Shown: positions 9,371 through 20,622 of the stretch, in pieces | How positions within the stretch are numbered: the first letter of the stretch is position 1 | Layout: each line of letters begins with the position of its first letter | DNA from: Rudaea cellulosilytica DSM 22992 | Lineage (GTDB): Bacteria; Pseudomonadota; Gammaproteobacteria; Xanthomonadales; Rhodanobacteraceae | Assembly: GCF_000378125.1 (NCBI RefSeq) | Contig: NZ_KB899242.1 | Location: 868,001-932,000 of the forward strand | Direction: 5' to 3' | Length of the DNA stretch: 64,000 nucleotides | Program-made: the position numbers and the translations under genes | The notes under the pieces: model-generated | What the model saw: only the letters and a program-made list of their open reading frames with translations | Database searches by the model: none | Told to the model about the DNA's origin: nothing

Positions 9371-10339
9371 TTACGGCTTCGCTGCGATACGGCGATATCG
9401 GGAAAAAGTCTTTTCGAGATGGGAACGCGTGTTTGCGAACAGGAATTCGCGAAACGCGGCGGCCGCGGGCGGCAATTTCTTTGCACTCATGTGGACGATG
9501 TGCCAATTGCGCAAGACCGGCGTGCCGATTACGTCGAGCAGCGCGATTTCACGCGTGCGCAATTCGAGTTCCAGCGAATGCAGCGAGAGCAGGCTGACGC
9601 CCATCCCGGCCATCACCGCCTGCTTGACGGTCTCGTTGCTGCCCAGCGTCACCATTCTCTTCGGCGTGAACAGGTGCTGCTTGAACATGGCCTCCATGAC
9701 CAGTCGCGTGCCCGAGCCCGGCTCGCGCATGAGGAATGTGTCTTCGCGCAATTCATGGAAGTCGAGCCTGCGCGCACGTGCGAGCCGATGCGACTTGTGC
9801 ACGGCCAGCACATGCGGGTTCTCCGCAACCGCCTCGTAGATCGCGTCGAGCATCGAAGGCGGCTGGCCCATGATGGCGAAATCGATTTCGTTGTCGCGCA
9901 ACGCGTTGATCAGGATCTCGCGGTTGCCGACGAGAAACTGGATGTCGACCTGCGCATGGCGCTTGGCGAACCGGGCGAGCAGCTTCGGCGCGAAATACTT
10001 CGCGGTGGTGACGACGCCGACGGTTGCCGAGCCGCTGCGCAAACCCTTGAGCGAGCCGAGCACGCGCTCGGCATCCTGCAATTCACCGAGCACGCGCGCG
10101 GCGTGATGGCGGAACAATTCGCCGGCCTGGGTCAGCGCGAGCTTCTTGCCTACGCGCTCGAACAACGGCAGGCCGACAGCGTCTTCGAGCTGTCTGATCT
10201 GCATTGAGATCGCCGGCTGGGTGAGGTGCAACGATTCCGCGGCACGCGCAAAGCTCATCTGCCGCGTCGCTTCGAGGAACACGGTCAGCTGGCGCAGGGT
10301 CAGGTGACGCAGCATCGATTGCATGGCGTGGCGCTCCAT
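9371..10339 (-). CDS. cbbR: LysR-type regulator of the Calvin cycle operon (CbbR)
   Basis: This ~322-residue LysR-family protein has an N-terminal winged helix-turn-helix (LTLRQLTVFLEATRQMSFARAAESLHLTQPAISMQIRQLED) and a periplasmic-binding-like effector domain. It is transcribed divergently from cbbL, with 109 bp between them; this is the classic CbbR arrangement, in which the protein activates cbb transcription and represses itself. The start is uncertain: GTG 10348, ATG 10339 and ATG 10324 (GGAG nine bases upstream) are all possible. The call as CbbR rather than another LysR rests on position plus the family-typical sequence. Confidence 0.93.
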   Translation of the reverse strand: MERHAMQSMLRHLTLRQLTVFLEATRQMSFARAAESLHLTQPAISMQIRQLEDAVGLPLFERVGKKLALTQAGELFRHHAARVLGELQDAERVLGSLKGLRSGSATVGVVTTAKYFAPKLLARFAKRHAQVDIQFLVGNREILINALRDNEIDFAIMGQPPSMLDAIYEAVAENPHVLAVHKSHRLARARRLDFHELREDTFLMREPGSGTRLVMEAMFKQHLFTPKRMVTLGSNETVKQAVMAGMGVSLLSLHSLELELRTREIALLDVIGTPVLRNWHIVHMSAKKLPPAAAAFREFLFANTRSHLEKTFSRYRRIAAKP

Positions 10340-11954
<1,615 letters not shown>

Positions 11955-11970
11955 TCTCGGGAGATACGCC

Positions 11971-12405
11971 ATGATGACCAACACCAACCAGCGCCTGACC
12001 CAGGGCCAGTTCTCGTTCTTGCCCGATCTGACCGACGCGCAGATCACCAAGCAGTTGCAATACGCGCTGAGGCAAGGCTGGGCGGTCGGTATCGAATACA
12101 CCGACGATCCGCATCCGCGCAATACCTACTGGGAAATGTTCGGCAATCCGATGTTCGACCTGCGCGACCCGGCCGGCATCCTGCTCGAAATCAACAATTG
12201 CCGCAAAACGTTCGCCAGTCACTACGTCCGCGTCACCGCATTCGACGCCACGCGCGGCGTCGAGTCGCCCAAAATGTCCTACCTCGTCAACCGGCCAGCG
12301 AACGAGCCCGGATTCGGCCTGGTCCGCCAGGAAGTCGACGGCCGCAATATCCGTTACACCATCCACTCCTACGCCACCGACAAGGGCGAAGGGGAGCGGT
12401 ACTGA
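11971..12405 (+). CDS. cbbS: RuBisCO small subunit
   Basis: The 144-residue small subunit starts 16 bp after cbbL with a CGGGAGA ribosome site. [22 protein letters not shown] and the [22 protein letters not shown] region are diagnostic of CbbS. The C-terminal extension of about 40 residues ([19 protein letters not shown]) is characteristic of red-type small subunits, where it forms a beta-hairpin in the central solvent channel. This agrees with the form IC assignment of the large subunit. Confidence 0.98.
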   Translation: MMTNTNQRLTQGQFSFLPDLTDAQITKQLQYALRQGWAVGIEYTDDPHPRNTYWEMFGNPMFDLRDPAGILLEINNCRKTFASHYVRVTAFDATRGVESPKMSYLVNRPANEPGFGLVRQEVDGRNIRYTIHSYATDKGEGERY

Positions 12406-12415
12406 AGGCATTGCC

Positions 12416-13351
12416 ATGAATGCCGAAGCGAACACGAGCTGTGCCGAAGCGATGTCTGATCTCGCGTTGTTGTACCGTGAGAGCGGCATCGCGGAGGTTT
12501 TCGAAAAACTCGATCGCGAGCTCGTCGGCCTTGCGCCGGTAAAATCGCGCATACGCGAAATTGCCGCATTGTTGCTGGTCGACAAGGCGCGGCGTGCAGT
12601 CGGCCTCGCCGCGAGTGCGCCGAGCCTGCACATGAGCTTCACCGGCAATCCGGGCACGGGCAAGACCACGGTCGCAATGCGCATGGCCGACATCCTGCAC
12701 CGGCTCGGCTATACGCGCAGCAACCACGTCATCGCGGTGACGCGCGACGATCTCGTCGGCCAGTACATCGGCCACACCGCGCCGAAGACCAAGGAAGTGC
12801 TGAAGAAGGCGATGGGCGGCGTGCTGTTCATCGACGAAGCGTATTACCTCTATCGGCCGGAGAACGAGCGCGACTACGGCCAGGAGTCGATCGAGATTCT
12901 GCTGCAGGTGATGGAGAACCAACGCGATGATCTCGTCGTCATCCTCGCCGGCTACAAGAATCGCATGGAGACGTTCTTCCGCAGCAACCCGGGCATGGCC
13001 TCGCGCGTCGCCCACCACATCGATTTTCCCGACTACAGCGAGGCGGAACTGCTCGAGATTGCCCGGCTCATCGCCGCGCAGACGGACTACCGCTTCGACG
13101 AGGCCGGACTCGCCGCGATGCGCGACTACATCGCGCATCGCCTCGCCCAGCCGCACTTCGCCAACGCGCGCTCGATCCGCAACGCGCTTGACCGCGCGCG
13201 TCTGCGCCAGGCGCAGCGCTTGTTCATGAACGCGGACAAGCAGTCCGCACCGGACAAGGAAGCGCTGATGACGATCACCGCGGGAGATATCCGCGCGAGC
13301 CGTGTGTTTCGTGGTGGATTGGATGGAGAAAGAAAACAGGAGAGCTCTTAG
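12416..13351 (+). CDS. cbbX: Red-type RuBisCO activase (AAA+ CbbX)
   Basis: This 311-residue AAA+ ATPase starts 10 bp after cbbS. Its Walker A motif is GNPGTGKTT (Lys83), Walker B is [11 protein letters not shown], and a sensor-like region with [11 protein letters not shown] follows. CbbX removes inhibitory sugar phosphates from red-type RuBisCO by pulling on the CbbL C-terminus, and it is activated by ribulose bisphosphate. Its place directly after cbbLS is the usual one. The last residues are a short polar tail. Confidence 0.97.
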   Translation: MNAEANTSCAEAMSDLALLYRESGIAEVFEKLDRELVGLAPVKSRIREIAALLLVDKARRAVGLAASAPSLHMSFTGNPGTGKTTVAMRMADILHRLGYTRSNHVIAVTRDDLVGQYIGHTAPKTKEVLKKAMGGVLFIDEAYYLYRPENERDYGQESIEILLQVMENQRDDLVVILAGYKNRMETFFRSNPGMASRVAHHIDFPDYSEAELLEIARLIAAQTDYRFDEAGLAAMRDYIAHRLAQPHFANARSIRNALDRARLRQAQRLFMNADKQSAPDKEALMTITAGDIRASRVFRGGLDGERKQESS

Positions 13352-13354
13352 TTC

Positions 13355-13380
13355 GTCGTTTCGGCCTTCGCCGGAATGAC
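13355..13380. repeat. Short imperfect palindrome (REP-like hairpin) between cbbX and fbp
   Basis: GTCGTTTCGGC-CTT-CGCCGGAATGAC forms a hairpin with two mismatches in an 11-12-bp stem. It begins four bases after the cbbX stop codon. The GTCATTCCGGCGAAGGCC type of palindrome is a common dispersed intergenic repeat in high-GC proteobacteria. It could also tune mRNA stability between the cbbLSX segment and the kinase/phosphatase genes. I saw no second copy in this window. Confidence 0.6.
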
Positions 13381-13420
13381 AGGGAAAAAGTGACGCAGTG
13401 GATTCGTACCGGAGGCTCTT

Positions 13421-14500
13421 ATGTTCACCCGCCGCACTACACTCTCGAAATTCCTGATCGAACAACTCAAGGGCTCGAAGGAGAGCAATGATCTTGCCGC
13501 CCTGCTCGTCGACGTCGCTGCGGCGATCAAGGCGATCAGCGCGGTCGCGGCGAAGGGCGCGCTCGAAGGCAACACCGGCTCGCTCGAAACGGTCAACGTG
13601 CAGGGCGAAACGCAGAAGCCGCTCGACGTGCTGACCAACGAGATCATGCTGCGCCACTGCGACTGGGGCGGGCTCGTCGCCGGCATGGCCTCGGAAGAGA
13701 TGGAGGAACCGTTCGCGATCCCCGCCGAATACGAACGCGGCCGCTACCTGCTGCTGTTCGATCCGCTCGACGGCTCTTCCAACATCGATCTCAACGTCGC
13801 TGTCGGCACGATCTTCTCCGTGCTCGTGCACGATTCCGCGCAGCCGCCGCAACTGCAGGACTTCCTGCAGATCGGCAAGAAGCAGGTCGCCGCGGGCTAC
13901 GCTATCTACGGGCCGTCGACCCTGCTCGTGCTGACCGTCGGCCGCGGCACGCACGGCTTCACCCTCGATCGCGAGATCGGCAATTTCATCCTCACCCATC
14001 CGAACCTCAGCGTGCCGAACGAGACCAGCGAGTTCGCGATCAACACCTCGAACGAGCGCTTCTGGGAACCGCCGATGCAGCGCTACGTCGAGGAGTGCAA
14101 GGCCGGCAAGACCGGTCCGCGCGAACGCGACTTCAACATGCGCTGGATCGCATCGATGGTCGCCGAAGTGCATCGCATCCTGATCCGCGGCGGCGTGTTC
14201 ATGTATCCGCGCGACAGCAAGGCACCGAACAAGTCCGGGCGCCTGCGCCTGCTCTACGAGGCCAACCCGATGGCGATGCTGATCGAGCAGGCCGGCGGTC
14301 TCGCCTCGACCGGACGCGGTTGCCTGCTCGAAAAACAGCCCGAGCAACTGCACCAGCGCGCGCCGGTCATCCTCGGCTCGCGCTGCGAGGTCGAACGCAT
14401 CGAACGCTACCACCACGAGTACGACAAGGGCGAAGACCAGCCGTTCGTCTCGCCGCTGTTCAACGAACGCTCGCTGTTCCGTCCGGAAGCCCGAGCCTGA
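13421..14500 (+). CDS. cbbF: Class I fructose-1,6-bisphosphatase
   Basis: This 359-residue class I FBPase converts fructose-1,6-bisphosphate to fructose-6-phosphate in RuBP regeneration, and often also sedoheptulose-1,7-bisphosphate in autotrophs. The metal-binding signature [14 protein letters not shown] lies near residue 113, and a C-terminal [19 protein letters not shown] follows, as in all members. ATG 13421 has a GGAGG ribosome site. It is separated from cbbX by 69 bp holding the hairpin, and from prk by 12 bp. Confidence 0.97.
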   Translation: MFTRRTTLSKFLIEQLKGSKESNDLAALLVDVAAAIKAISAVAAKGALEGNTGSLETVNVQGETQKPLDVLTNEIMLRHCDWGGLVAGMASEEMEEPFAIPAEYERGRYLLLFDPLDGSSNIDLNVAVGTIFSVLVHDSAQPPQLQDFLQIGKKQVAAGYAIYGPSTLLVLTVGRGTHGFTLDREIGNFILTHPNLSVPNETSEFAINTSNERFWEPPMQRYVEECKAGKTGPRERDFNMRWIASMVAEVHRILIRGGVFMYPRDSKAPNKSGRLRLLYEANPMAMLIEQAGGLASTGRGCLLEKQPEQLHQRAPVILGSRCEVERIERYHHEYDKGEDQPFVSPLFNERSLFRPEARA

Positions 14501-14512
14501 GAGGGGAACGCG

Positions 14513-15394
14513 ATGTCCACCAAACACCCGATCCTCGTCATCACCGGCTCCTCAGGTGCAGGTACGACCACGGTGATGTCGAGCTTCATCAACATCTTCC
14601 GCCGCGAAAACCTGACCGCGCAGCTCGTCGAGGGCGATGCATTCCATCGCTACAACCGCCTGGAGATGCGCCAGCAGATGAAGGAGGCCGAGGCGCGCGG
14701 CGATCGCCACTACAGCCATTTCGGTCCCGAGGCGAATTTGTTCAAGGAACTCGAAGACCTATTCCGCGACTACGCGGAGAGCGGCGGCGGACGCACGCGC
14801 AAATACCTACACGATCCGGCCGAGGCTGCGCCGTACAAACAGGATCCGGGCACATTCACGCCATGGGAAGACGTCAAGCCGAACACCGACCTGCTGTTCT
14901 ACGAAGGCCTGCATGGCGCGGTCGTCGACGGCGACGTCGACGTGGCAAAGTATGCCGATCTCAAGGTCGGCGTCGTGCCCATCCTCAATCTCGAATGGAT
15001 CCAGAAACTGCATCGCGACCAGCGCATGCGCGGCTACTCGCAGGAGGCGGTGACCGACACGATCCTGCGCCGCATGCCCGACTACGTCAGTCACATCTGC
15101 CCGCAGTTCTCGCGCACGCACGTGAACTTCCAGCGCGTGCCGACCGTGGACACGTCCAATCCGTTCATCGCGCGCAGCATCCCGACCGCCGACGAGAGTT
15201 TCCTCGTCATCCGCTTCGCCAATCCGAAGGGCATCGATTTTCCGTACCTGCTCAGCATGCTGCACGATTCGTTCATGAGCCGGCCGAACACGATCGTCGC
15301 GCCGGGCGGAAAAATGGGCCTCGCAATGGAACTGATCTTCACGCCGATGATCCTGCAGTTGCTGGATCGCAAACGCCGCGCGCTTGCTGCCTGA
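14513..15394 (+). CDS. cbbP: Phosphoribulokinase
   Basis: This 293-residue protein phosphorylates ribulose-5-phosphate to RuBP, the CBB-specific kinase step. GSSGAGTTT at residues 12-20 is the PRK form of the nucleotide-binding loop. [15 protein letters not shown] and [12 protein letters not shown] are the sugar-phosphate-binding segments of the bacterial octameric type. The ribosome site is GAGGGGAACG. It lies between fructose-bisphosphatase and transketolase in the same transcriptional direction. Confidence 0.97.
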   Translation: MSTKHPILVITGSSGAGTTTVMSSFINIFRRENLTAQLVEGDAFHRYNRLEMRQQMKEAEARGDRHYSHFGPEANLFKELEDLFRDYAESGGGRTRKYLHDPAEAAPYKQDPGTFTPWEDVKPNTDLLFYEGLHGAVVDGDVDVAKYADLKVGVVPILNLEWIQKLHRDQRMRGYSQEAVTDTILRRMPDYVSHICPQFSRTHVNFQRVPTVDTSNPFIARSIPTADESFLVIRFANPKGIDFPYLLSMLHDSFMSRPNTIVAPGGKMGLAMELIFTPMILQLLDRKRRALAA

Positions 15395-15419
15395 GCACAA
15401 CCATGGAGACGCAGCAGAA

Positions 15420-17471
15420 ATGAATGCCGAACTGAAAACGAGTGCAATTCCCGAACGTGATCTGACCAACGCGATCCGCTTCCTCGCTGCCGATGCGGTG
15501 CAGGCAGCGAATTCGGGCCATCCCGGCGCGCCGATGGGCATGGCCGAAATCGCACTCGTGCTCTGGCGCGGTCACCTCAAGCACAACCCGGGCAATCCCG
15601 CCTGGCCCGATCGCGACCGTTTCGTGCTCTCGAATGGCCACGGCTCGATGCTGCTCTATGCACTGCTGCATCTGACCGGTTACGACTTGCCGATCGAGGA
15701 GATCCAGCACTTCCGCCAACTTCACTCCCGCACGCCGGGGCATCCCGAATACGGCATGACGAGCGGCGTCGAAACGACGACCGGGCCGCTCGGTCAAGGC
15801 CTGACCAACGCGGTCGGTATGGCGCTGACCGAGGCGCTGCTCGCGCGCGAGTTCAATCGCGACGGGCACACGATCGTCGATCACCACACCTACGTGTTCC
15901 TCGGCGACGGCTGCCTGATGGAAGGCATCTCGCACGAAGCCTGCTCGCTCGCCGGCACGCTCGGACTCGGCAAACTCATCTGCTTCTACGACGACAACGG
16001 CATCTCGATCGATGGCCACGTCGAGCACTGGTTCGCCGACGACACGCCGCGGCGCTTCGAGGCCTACGGCTGGCATGTCGTGCGCAACGTCGACGGCCAC
16101 GACACCGCCGCGATCGAACGCGCGCTGCTCGAAGCGAAAACGACCGCCGACCGGCCGAGTCTGATCTGCTGCAAAACCGTCATCGGAAAAGGCGCGCCGA
16201 CCAAAGCCGGTACGCACGACGTGCACGGCGCGGCCCTGGGCAACGACGAGATCGCCGCCGCGCGCAAGGCACTGCATTGGCCGCACGCGCCATTCGTCGT
16301 GCCCGCCGAAGTCTACGCAGGCTGGGATGCGCGCCGCGAGGGCGCGCAGCGCGAAGCGCAATGGCAGCGAGCGTTCGACGCCTACGCAAACGCGCATCCC
16401 GAACTGGCAGTCGAGTTCCTGCGCCGCATCGCTGGCGAGCTGCCGCGCAGCTGGCAGGGATACGCGCAGGAAAAACTTCACGCCGTGCAGCAGGCCGCGC
16501 CGAATATCGCCACGCGCAAGGCCTCGCAGAACGCGCTCGACCTGCTGCAGCCGCAGCTGCCCGAATTGCTCGGCGGCTCGGCCGACCTCACCGGCTCGAA
16601 CCTGACCAACTTCAAGGGCGCCGTCGCCGTGCGCAAGGGCGATACGGGTCCGGGCTACGGCAACCACATCAACTACGGCGTGCGCGAGTTCGGCATGAGC
16701 GCGATCATGAACGGTATCGCGCTGCACGGCGGCTACATTCCCTACGGCGGCACCTTCCTCACGTTCTCGGACTACAGCCGCAACGCGATCCGCATGTCCG
16801 CACTGATGGGCCTGCGCGTGATCTACGTGTTCACCCACGATTCGATCGGCCTCGGCGAGGACGGCCCGACGCACCAGCCGATCGAACACGTCGCGAGCCT
16901 GCGCCTGATTCCGAGCTTGCACGTGCAGCGTCCCTGCGATGCGACCGAAACGCTCGCCGCCTGGATCGCCGCGCTCGAACACAAGAACGGTCCTACCTGC
17001 CTGATCCTGTCACGACAGAACCTGCCGAGCCAGCCGCGCACGCCGGCGCAGATCGCGGCGATCGCGCGCGGCGGCTATGTGTTGGCCGATGCCGAAGTCG
17101 GGCGTCCCGATGCGGTCGCGATCGCGACCGGCTCGGAAGTCGCACTCGCAGCCAAGGCACGCGAGATTCTCGCGCACGAAGGCATCCGCTTGCGCGTCGT
17201 GTCGGTCCCCGATCTCAAGACATTCGACGCGCAGCCGGCCGAGTATCGCGCCAGCGTGCTGCCCGCAGGCGTGCCGCGCATCGCGATCGAAGCCGGCGTC
17301 ACCGGCTCGTGGCATCGCCTCGTCGGCGACAGCGGCCGCGTCATCGGCATCGAACGCTTCGGCGAATCCGCGCCGGCCGACAAATTGTTCGACCTGTTCG
17401 GCCTTACCGCGGCCAATGTCGCCGCGCACGTGCGCGAGCTCGTTGCCGTCGCAGCGGGGGCCGATCGATGA
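15420..17471 (+). CDS. cbbT: Transketolase (CBB operon copy)
   Basis: This 683-residue thiamine-diphosphate enzyme moves two-carbon units between sugar phosphates to regenerate pentoses. Diagnostic segments are [15 protein letters not shown], the ThDP motif [13 protein letters not shown]...DDNGISIDG, and [19 protein letters not shown] in the pyrimidine-binding domain. ATG 15420 was chosen because it gives the standard N-terminus (helix before [15 protein letters not shown]); an upstream in-frame start would overlap prk. The stop overlaps the next gene start (ATGA), implying translational coupling. Confidence 0.97.
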   Translation: MNAELKTSAIPERDLTNAIRFLAADAVQAANSGHPGAPMGMAEIALVLWRGHLKHNPGNPAWPDRDRFVLSNGHGSMLLYALLHLTGYDLPIEEIQHFRQLHSRTPGHPEYGMTSGVETTTGPLGQGLTNAVGMALTEALLAREFNRDGHTIVDHHTYVFLGDGCLMEGISHEACSLAGTLGLGKLICFYDDNGISIDGHVEHWFADDTPRRFEAYGWHVVRNVDGHDTAAIERALLEAKTTADRPSLICCKTVIGKGAPTKAGTHDVHGAALGNDEIAAARKALHWPHAPFVVPAEVYAGWDARREGAQREAQWQRAFDAYANAHPELAVEFLRRIAGELPRSWQGYAQEKLHAVQQAAPNIATRKASQNALDLLQPQLPELLGGSADLTGSNLTNFKGAVAVRKGDTGPGYGNHINYGVREFGMSAIMNGIALHGGYIPYGGTFLTFSDYSRNAIRMSALMGLRVIYVFTHDSIGLGEDGPTHQPIEHVASLRLIPSLHVQRPCDATETLAAWIAALEHKNGPTCLILSRQNLPSQPRTPAQIAAIARGGYVLADAEVGRPDAVAIATGSEVALAAKAREILAHEGIRLRVVSVPDLKTFDAQPAEYRASVLPAGVPRIAIEAGVTGSWHRLVGDSGRVIGIERFGESAPADKLFDLFGLTAANVAAHVRELVAVAAGADR

Positions 17472-18190
17472 GCGGCATCCGTATCCGTGCCGTACTGTTC
17501 GATCTCGACGGCACCCTCGTCGATTCCGCGCCGGACATCGCCGTGGCGATGAACCGCGCGCTCGAGGAATTCCACCTGCGCAGCCTGTCGCTCGCGGAAA
17601 TCGCCGCGCGCATCGGCAAGGGACCGCGCGTGCTCGCCCAGCGCGTGCTCGCCGTGCAGCCGGGCCTGCTCGACGAGGCCGCGCGCGAACGCCTGATTGA
17701 TCCGCTGCTCTCGACTTACCTAGACCACTACAGCGTGGCGATCGGCAATCACGGTCGATTGTTCCCGCACGTGGCGGAGACGCTGCACGCGCTGCGCACG
17801 CGCGGGCTCAAGCTCGCCGTGGTGACCAACGCGCTACAGCTGCCCGCGCAGTCCATCCTCGAACGTTACGGCATCGTCGATGCAATCGATCTGCTGCTCG
17901 GCGGCGACCGCGTGATCAATCGCAAGCCGCATCCCGAGGCGCTCGAAACCGCCTGCCAGTGGCTCGGGGTCGATGTCGACGCAACGGTGATGGTCGGCGA
18001 CTCGAACAACGACGTTGCCGCAGCGCGCGCCGCGGGTTGCGAGATCGTCTGCGTGCCCTACGGCTACAACGAAGGCCGCTCCATCGCTGCGCTGGATTGC
18101 GACATCGTGGAAAATTTCGCCTTCCTGCCGGGCTGGATCGCGACGCACGAGAGCCGCTCGCTTGCGCTTTGCCGCGAAGACACACATTGA
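17468..18190 (+). CDS. cbbZ: Phosphoglycolate phosphatase (HAD family)
   Basis: This 240-residue HAD hydrolase begins with [22 protein letters not shown] (nucleophile Asp), carries VVTNAL as motif II, and [16 protein letters not shown] as motif IV. It would dephosphorylate 2-phosphoglycolate from the RuBisCO oxygenase reaction, the first photorespiratory salvage step. It overlaps the transketolase stop by 4 bases, so it is firmly in the cbb operon. No glycolate oxidase genes are nearby. Confidence 0.93.
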   Translation: MSGIRIRAVLFDLDGTLVDSAPDIAVAMNRALEEFHLRSLSLAEIAARIGKGPRVLAQRVLAVQPGLLDEAARERLIDPLLSTYLDHYSVAIGNHGRLFPHVAETLHALRTRGLKLAVVTNALQLPAQSILERYGIVDAIDLLLGGDRVINRKPHPEALETACQWLGVDVDATVMVGDSNNDVAAARAAGCEIVCVPYGYNEGRSIAALDCDIVENFAFLPGWIATHESRSLALCREDTH

Positions 18191-18218
18191 ATTCCGATCG
18201 ACTCCATGAGGTAACCCG

Positions 18219-19256
18219 ATGGCCTTTGTCAGTCTGCGTCAATTGCTCGACCACGCCGCCGAACACGGCTATGGCGTGCCTGCGTTCAACGTCAACAACC
18301 TCGAACAGATCCACGCAATCATGCAGGCTGCGCAGGAAACCGACAGCCCGGTGATCCTGCAGGCTTCGGCCGGCGCGCGCAAATACGCAGGCGAACCTTA
18401 CTTGCGCCACATGGTGCTCGCTGCCGTGGAAGCGCATCCGGACATCCCGCTCGTGCTGCACCAGGATCACGGCGCCTCGCCGGGCGTCTGCCAGGCCTCG
18501 CTCGTCTCCGGTTTCACCTCGGTGATGATGGACGGCTCGCTGCTCGAAGACCAGAAGACGCCCGCGAGCTACGACTACAACGTCGACACTACGCGCTTCG
18601 TCACGCGCATGGCGCATCCGGTAGGCGTTTCGGTCGAGGGTGAACTTGGCTGCCTCGGCTCGCTCGAAACCGGCATGGCCGGCGAGGAGGACGGCGTCGG
18701 CGCCGAAGGCAAGCTCGATCATTCGATGCTGTTGACCGATCCCTACCAGGCCAAGGATTTCGTCGAAAAAACGAAGGTCGATGCGCTCGCCATCGCGATC
18801 GGCACCTCGCACGGCGCCTATAAGTTCACGCGCAAGCCAACCGGCGACATCCTCGCGATCGACCGCATCCGCGCGATCCACGAGAAGATCCCGAACACGC
18901 ACCTGGTCATGCACGGATCGAGCTCGGTGCCGCAGGAATGGCTCGCGATCATTCGCGAATACGGCGGCGACATCAAGGAAACCTACGGCGTGCCGGTCGA
19001 GGAAATCCAGCGCGGCATCAAGAACGGCGTGCGCAAGATCAACATCGATACCGACATCCGCTTGGCGATGACCGGCGCGATGCGCCGCGCCTTCGCCAAG
19101 GACGCCAGCGAATTCGATCCGCGCAAGGCACTCAAGGCCGCGACCGCCGCGGCCAAGGACATCTGCAAGGCGCGCTTCGTCGAGTTCGGCTGCGCGGGCC
19201 AGGCATCGAAGATCAAGCCGGTAGCGCTAGAGAAAATGGCCCGGCGCTACCACTGA
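18219..19256 (+). CDS. cbbA: Class II fructose-bisphosphate aldolase (CbbA type)
   Basis: This 345-residue zinc aldolase condenses DHAP with G3P or erythrose-4-phosphate. Zn ligand region [20 protein letters not shown], the second His region SHGAYKF and MHGSSSVP, and [11 protein letters not shown] mark the CbbA/Fba class II subgroup. The ribosome site is GAGGTAA. Its stop codon overlaps the start of cbbY by one base (TGATG). Confidence 0.96.
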   Translation: MAFVSLRQLLDHAAEHGYGVPAFNVNNLEQIHAIMQAAQETDSPVILQASAGARKYAGEPYLRHMVLAAVEAHPDIPLVLHQDHGASPGVCQASLVSGFTSVMMDGSLLEDQKTPASYDYNVDTTRFVTRMAHPVGVSVEGELGCLGSLETGMAGEEDGVGAEGKLDHSMLLTDPYQAKDFVEKTKVDALAIAIGTSHGAYKFTRKPTGDILAIDRIRAIHEKIPNTHLVMHGSSSVPQEWLAIIREYGGDIKETYGVPVEEIQRGIKNGVRKINIDTDIRLAMTGAMRRAFAKDASEFDPRKALKAATAAAKDICKARFVEFGCAGQASKIKPVALEKMARRYH

Positions 19257-19993
19257 TGAATGCGTTCGCAAGCGTCGCGAGCGGACGCAGCTTGCGCGCG
19301 CTGATCTTTGATGTCGACGGAACCCTGGCCGACACCGAGCGCGACGGCCATCGCGTCGCGTTCAACCGCGCCTTCGCCGACGCGGGTCTGGATTGGCATT
19401 GGGATACCGCCCGCTACGGCGAATTGCTCGCCGTGGCCGGCGGTCGTGAACGCATCCTGCATTTCATCGACAGCGATGCCGCGCATATTCCCTGCGCCGA
19501 GCGCGAGGCGCTCGCGCGCGACCTGCACGCGCGCAAGACCACGCACTATCTGCGACTCGTCGAATCCGGCGAGGTGCGCCTGCGCCCCGGCGTGGCACGC
19601 CTGATCGACGAAGCACATGCCGGTGGACTGCGACTCGCGATCGCGACCACGACATCGCGCGCGAACGTCGATGCGCTGTTCGCGCACTCGCTGCCCGACG
19701 CAGGCGGCTGGTTCGAGGTGATCGCAACGGCGGACGAAGCGCCGAACAAGAAACCCGACCCGCAGGTATACCGCTACGTCCTCGATCGGCTCGGCCTGCA
19801 TGCGGACGAATGTCTGGCTGTCGAGGACTCGGCGCCGGGACTGCGCGCCGCGCGCGCCGCGGGTATAGCGACGATCGCGACCGTCAACGACTACACGCGC
19901 GATCAGGATTTCAGCGGCGCACTCGTCGTGCTCGACGATCTGACTGCGGTCGGCCTGCCGCAACTTCGCGCCTGGCACGCTTCGATCCGATAA
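19256..19993 (+). CDS. cbbY: CbbY-type HAD phosphatase
   Basis: The 245-residue HAD protein has IFDVDGTLADTERDGHRVAFNRAF at the N-terminus, ATTTSRANV as motif II, and CLAVEDSAPGLRAARAAG as motif IV. This is the signature of the CbbY family, which degrades xylulose-1,5-bisphosphate, a misfire inhibitor of red-type RuBisCO. It therefore acts with CbbX in keeping RuBisCO active. It starts in a TGATG overlap with the aldolase stop, and a strong terminator follows; it is the last gene of the operon. Confidence 0.94.
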   Translation: MNAFASVASGRSLRALIFDVDGTLADTERDGHRVAFNRAFADAGLDWHWDTARYGELLAVAGGRERILHFIDSDAAHIPCAEREALARDLHARKTTHYLRLVESGEVRLRPGVARLIDEAHAGGLRLAIATTTSRANVDALFAHSLPDAGGWFEVIATADEAPNKKPDPQVYRYVLDRLGLHADECLAVEDSAPGLRAARAAGIATIATVNDYTRDQDFSGALVVLDDLTAVGLPQLRAWHASIR

Positions 19994-20034
19994 GCCGCGT
20001 CAGCGGCGCGCGCATTCCGACGATGGTCGAAAAG

Positions 20035-20060
20035 AAAAACCCGCATTGCTGCGGGTTTTT
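20035..20060 (+). terminator. Rho-independent terminator of the cbb operon
   Basis: AAAAACCCGCA-TTGC-TGCGGGTTTTT is an 11-bp perfect stem with a 4-base loop and a T-run, 41 bases after the cbbY stop. It marks the last clearly host-like sequence before the composition changes. Confidence 0.92.
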
Positions 20061-20257
20061 CGAACGATATCGCTGCAACCCGCAGATCAAAAAGGTTCCT
20101 TCCACCACGTCTGGCCGAGACACCCGCTTAACAATTTGATCTGCATGGATTTTGATCACGAAATCGCAACAAACGCAGAAAATTTTTGTTTCATTTGATG
20201 CTCTTTCGGCTGACAAACGCAACACCAACTGGCCCCGCGCCCAGGAACTGTTCCGAT

Positions 20258-20458
20258 TTACTGGCCGCGCCATTTGTCAGGCTTCCCTACGCTCGTATGC
20301 CGCACCCGCTCGATATCTGGATGCTCACTACCAAACTGTTTTGCGAGACGAATAGCCTCAGCCTGCGTCGCCGCCAAAGCGCTGGCACGTTTGGCATTCG
20401 GCTTCAGTACAGCATATTCGCCAGCGCCGCGCTTCTCTACGAAGTATTTCTTGTTCAT
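20258..20458 (-). CDS. DUF2188-like small protein
   Basis: This 66-residue protein has the layout of DUF2188: a beta-hairpin start (KKYFVEKRGAGEYAVLKPNAKRAS), a helix beginning TQAEAIRLAKQ, and a short C-terminal strand. The start ATG at 20458 has an excellent ribosome site (CGGAGGAA, six bases away). The function of the family is unknown; members are frequent on mobile elements. It lies 164 bp downstream of the RHS-associated gene on the same strand, so co-transcription with it is possible. Confidence 0.75.
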   Translation of the reverse strand: MNKKYFVEKRGAGEYAVLKPNAKRASALAATQAEAIRLAKQFGSEHPDIERVRHTSVGKPDKWRGQ

Positions 20459-20622
20459 AGTTCCTCCGTTCTTAAACCATTATTCGCCTTGTCTATTGAG
20501 CAGTTCCTTACCTGCAGTTTCGCAGCTCAAACGAGCATCAATTGTCGCCTTTTGGCGATCGTGTGATACCTCCCCAACGCCGGGAGATTGTTTCCATCAA
20601 CGAGGCAGCAAACTCCGCCAGA

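Noticed and set aside
12287-14527. 746-codon minus-strand frame across cbbS, cbbX and fbp
   Set aside because: It is antisense to three well-supported genes, has low-complexity Arg/Val/Ala composition and matches no family.
16277-17467. Plus-strand frame in transketolase that runs into cbbZ
   Set aside because: Only the part from ATG 17468 is a real gene; the upstream portion is an Arg-rich shadow of transketolase.
20061-20257. Possible att site: shared CAGATCA words at the left and right island borders
   Set aside because: The common word is only seven bases and occurs by chance; no longer repeat is visible.
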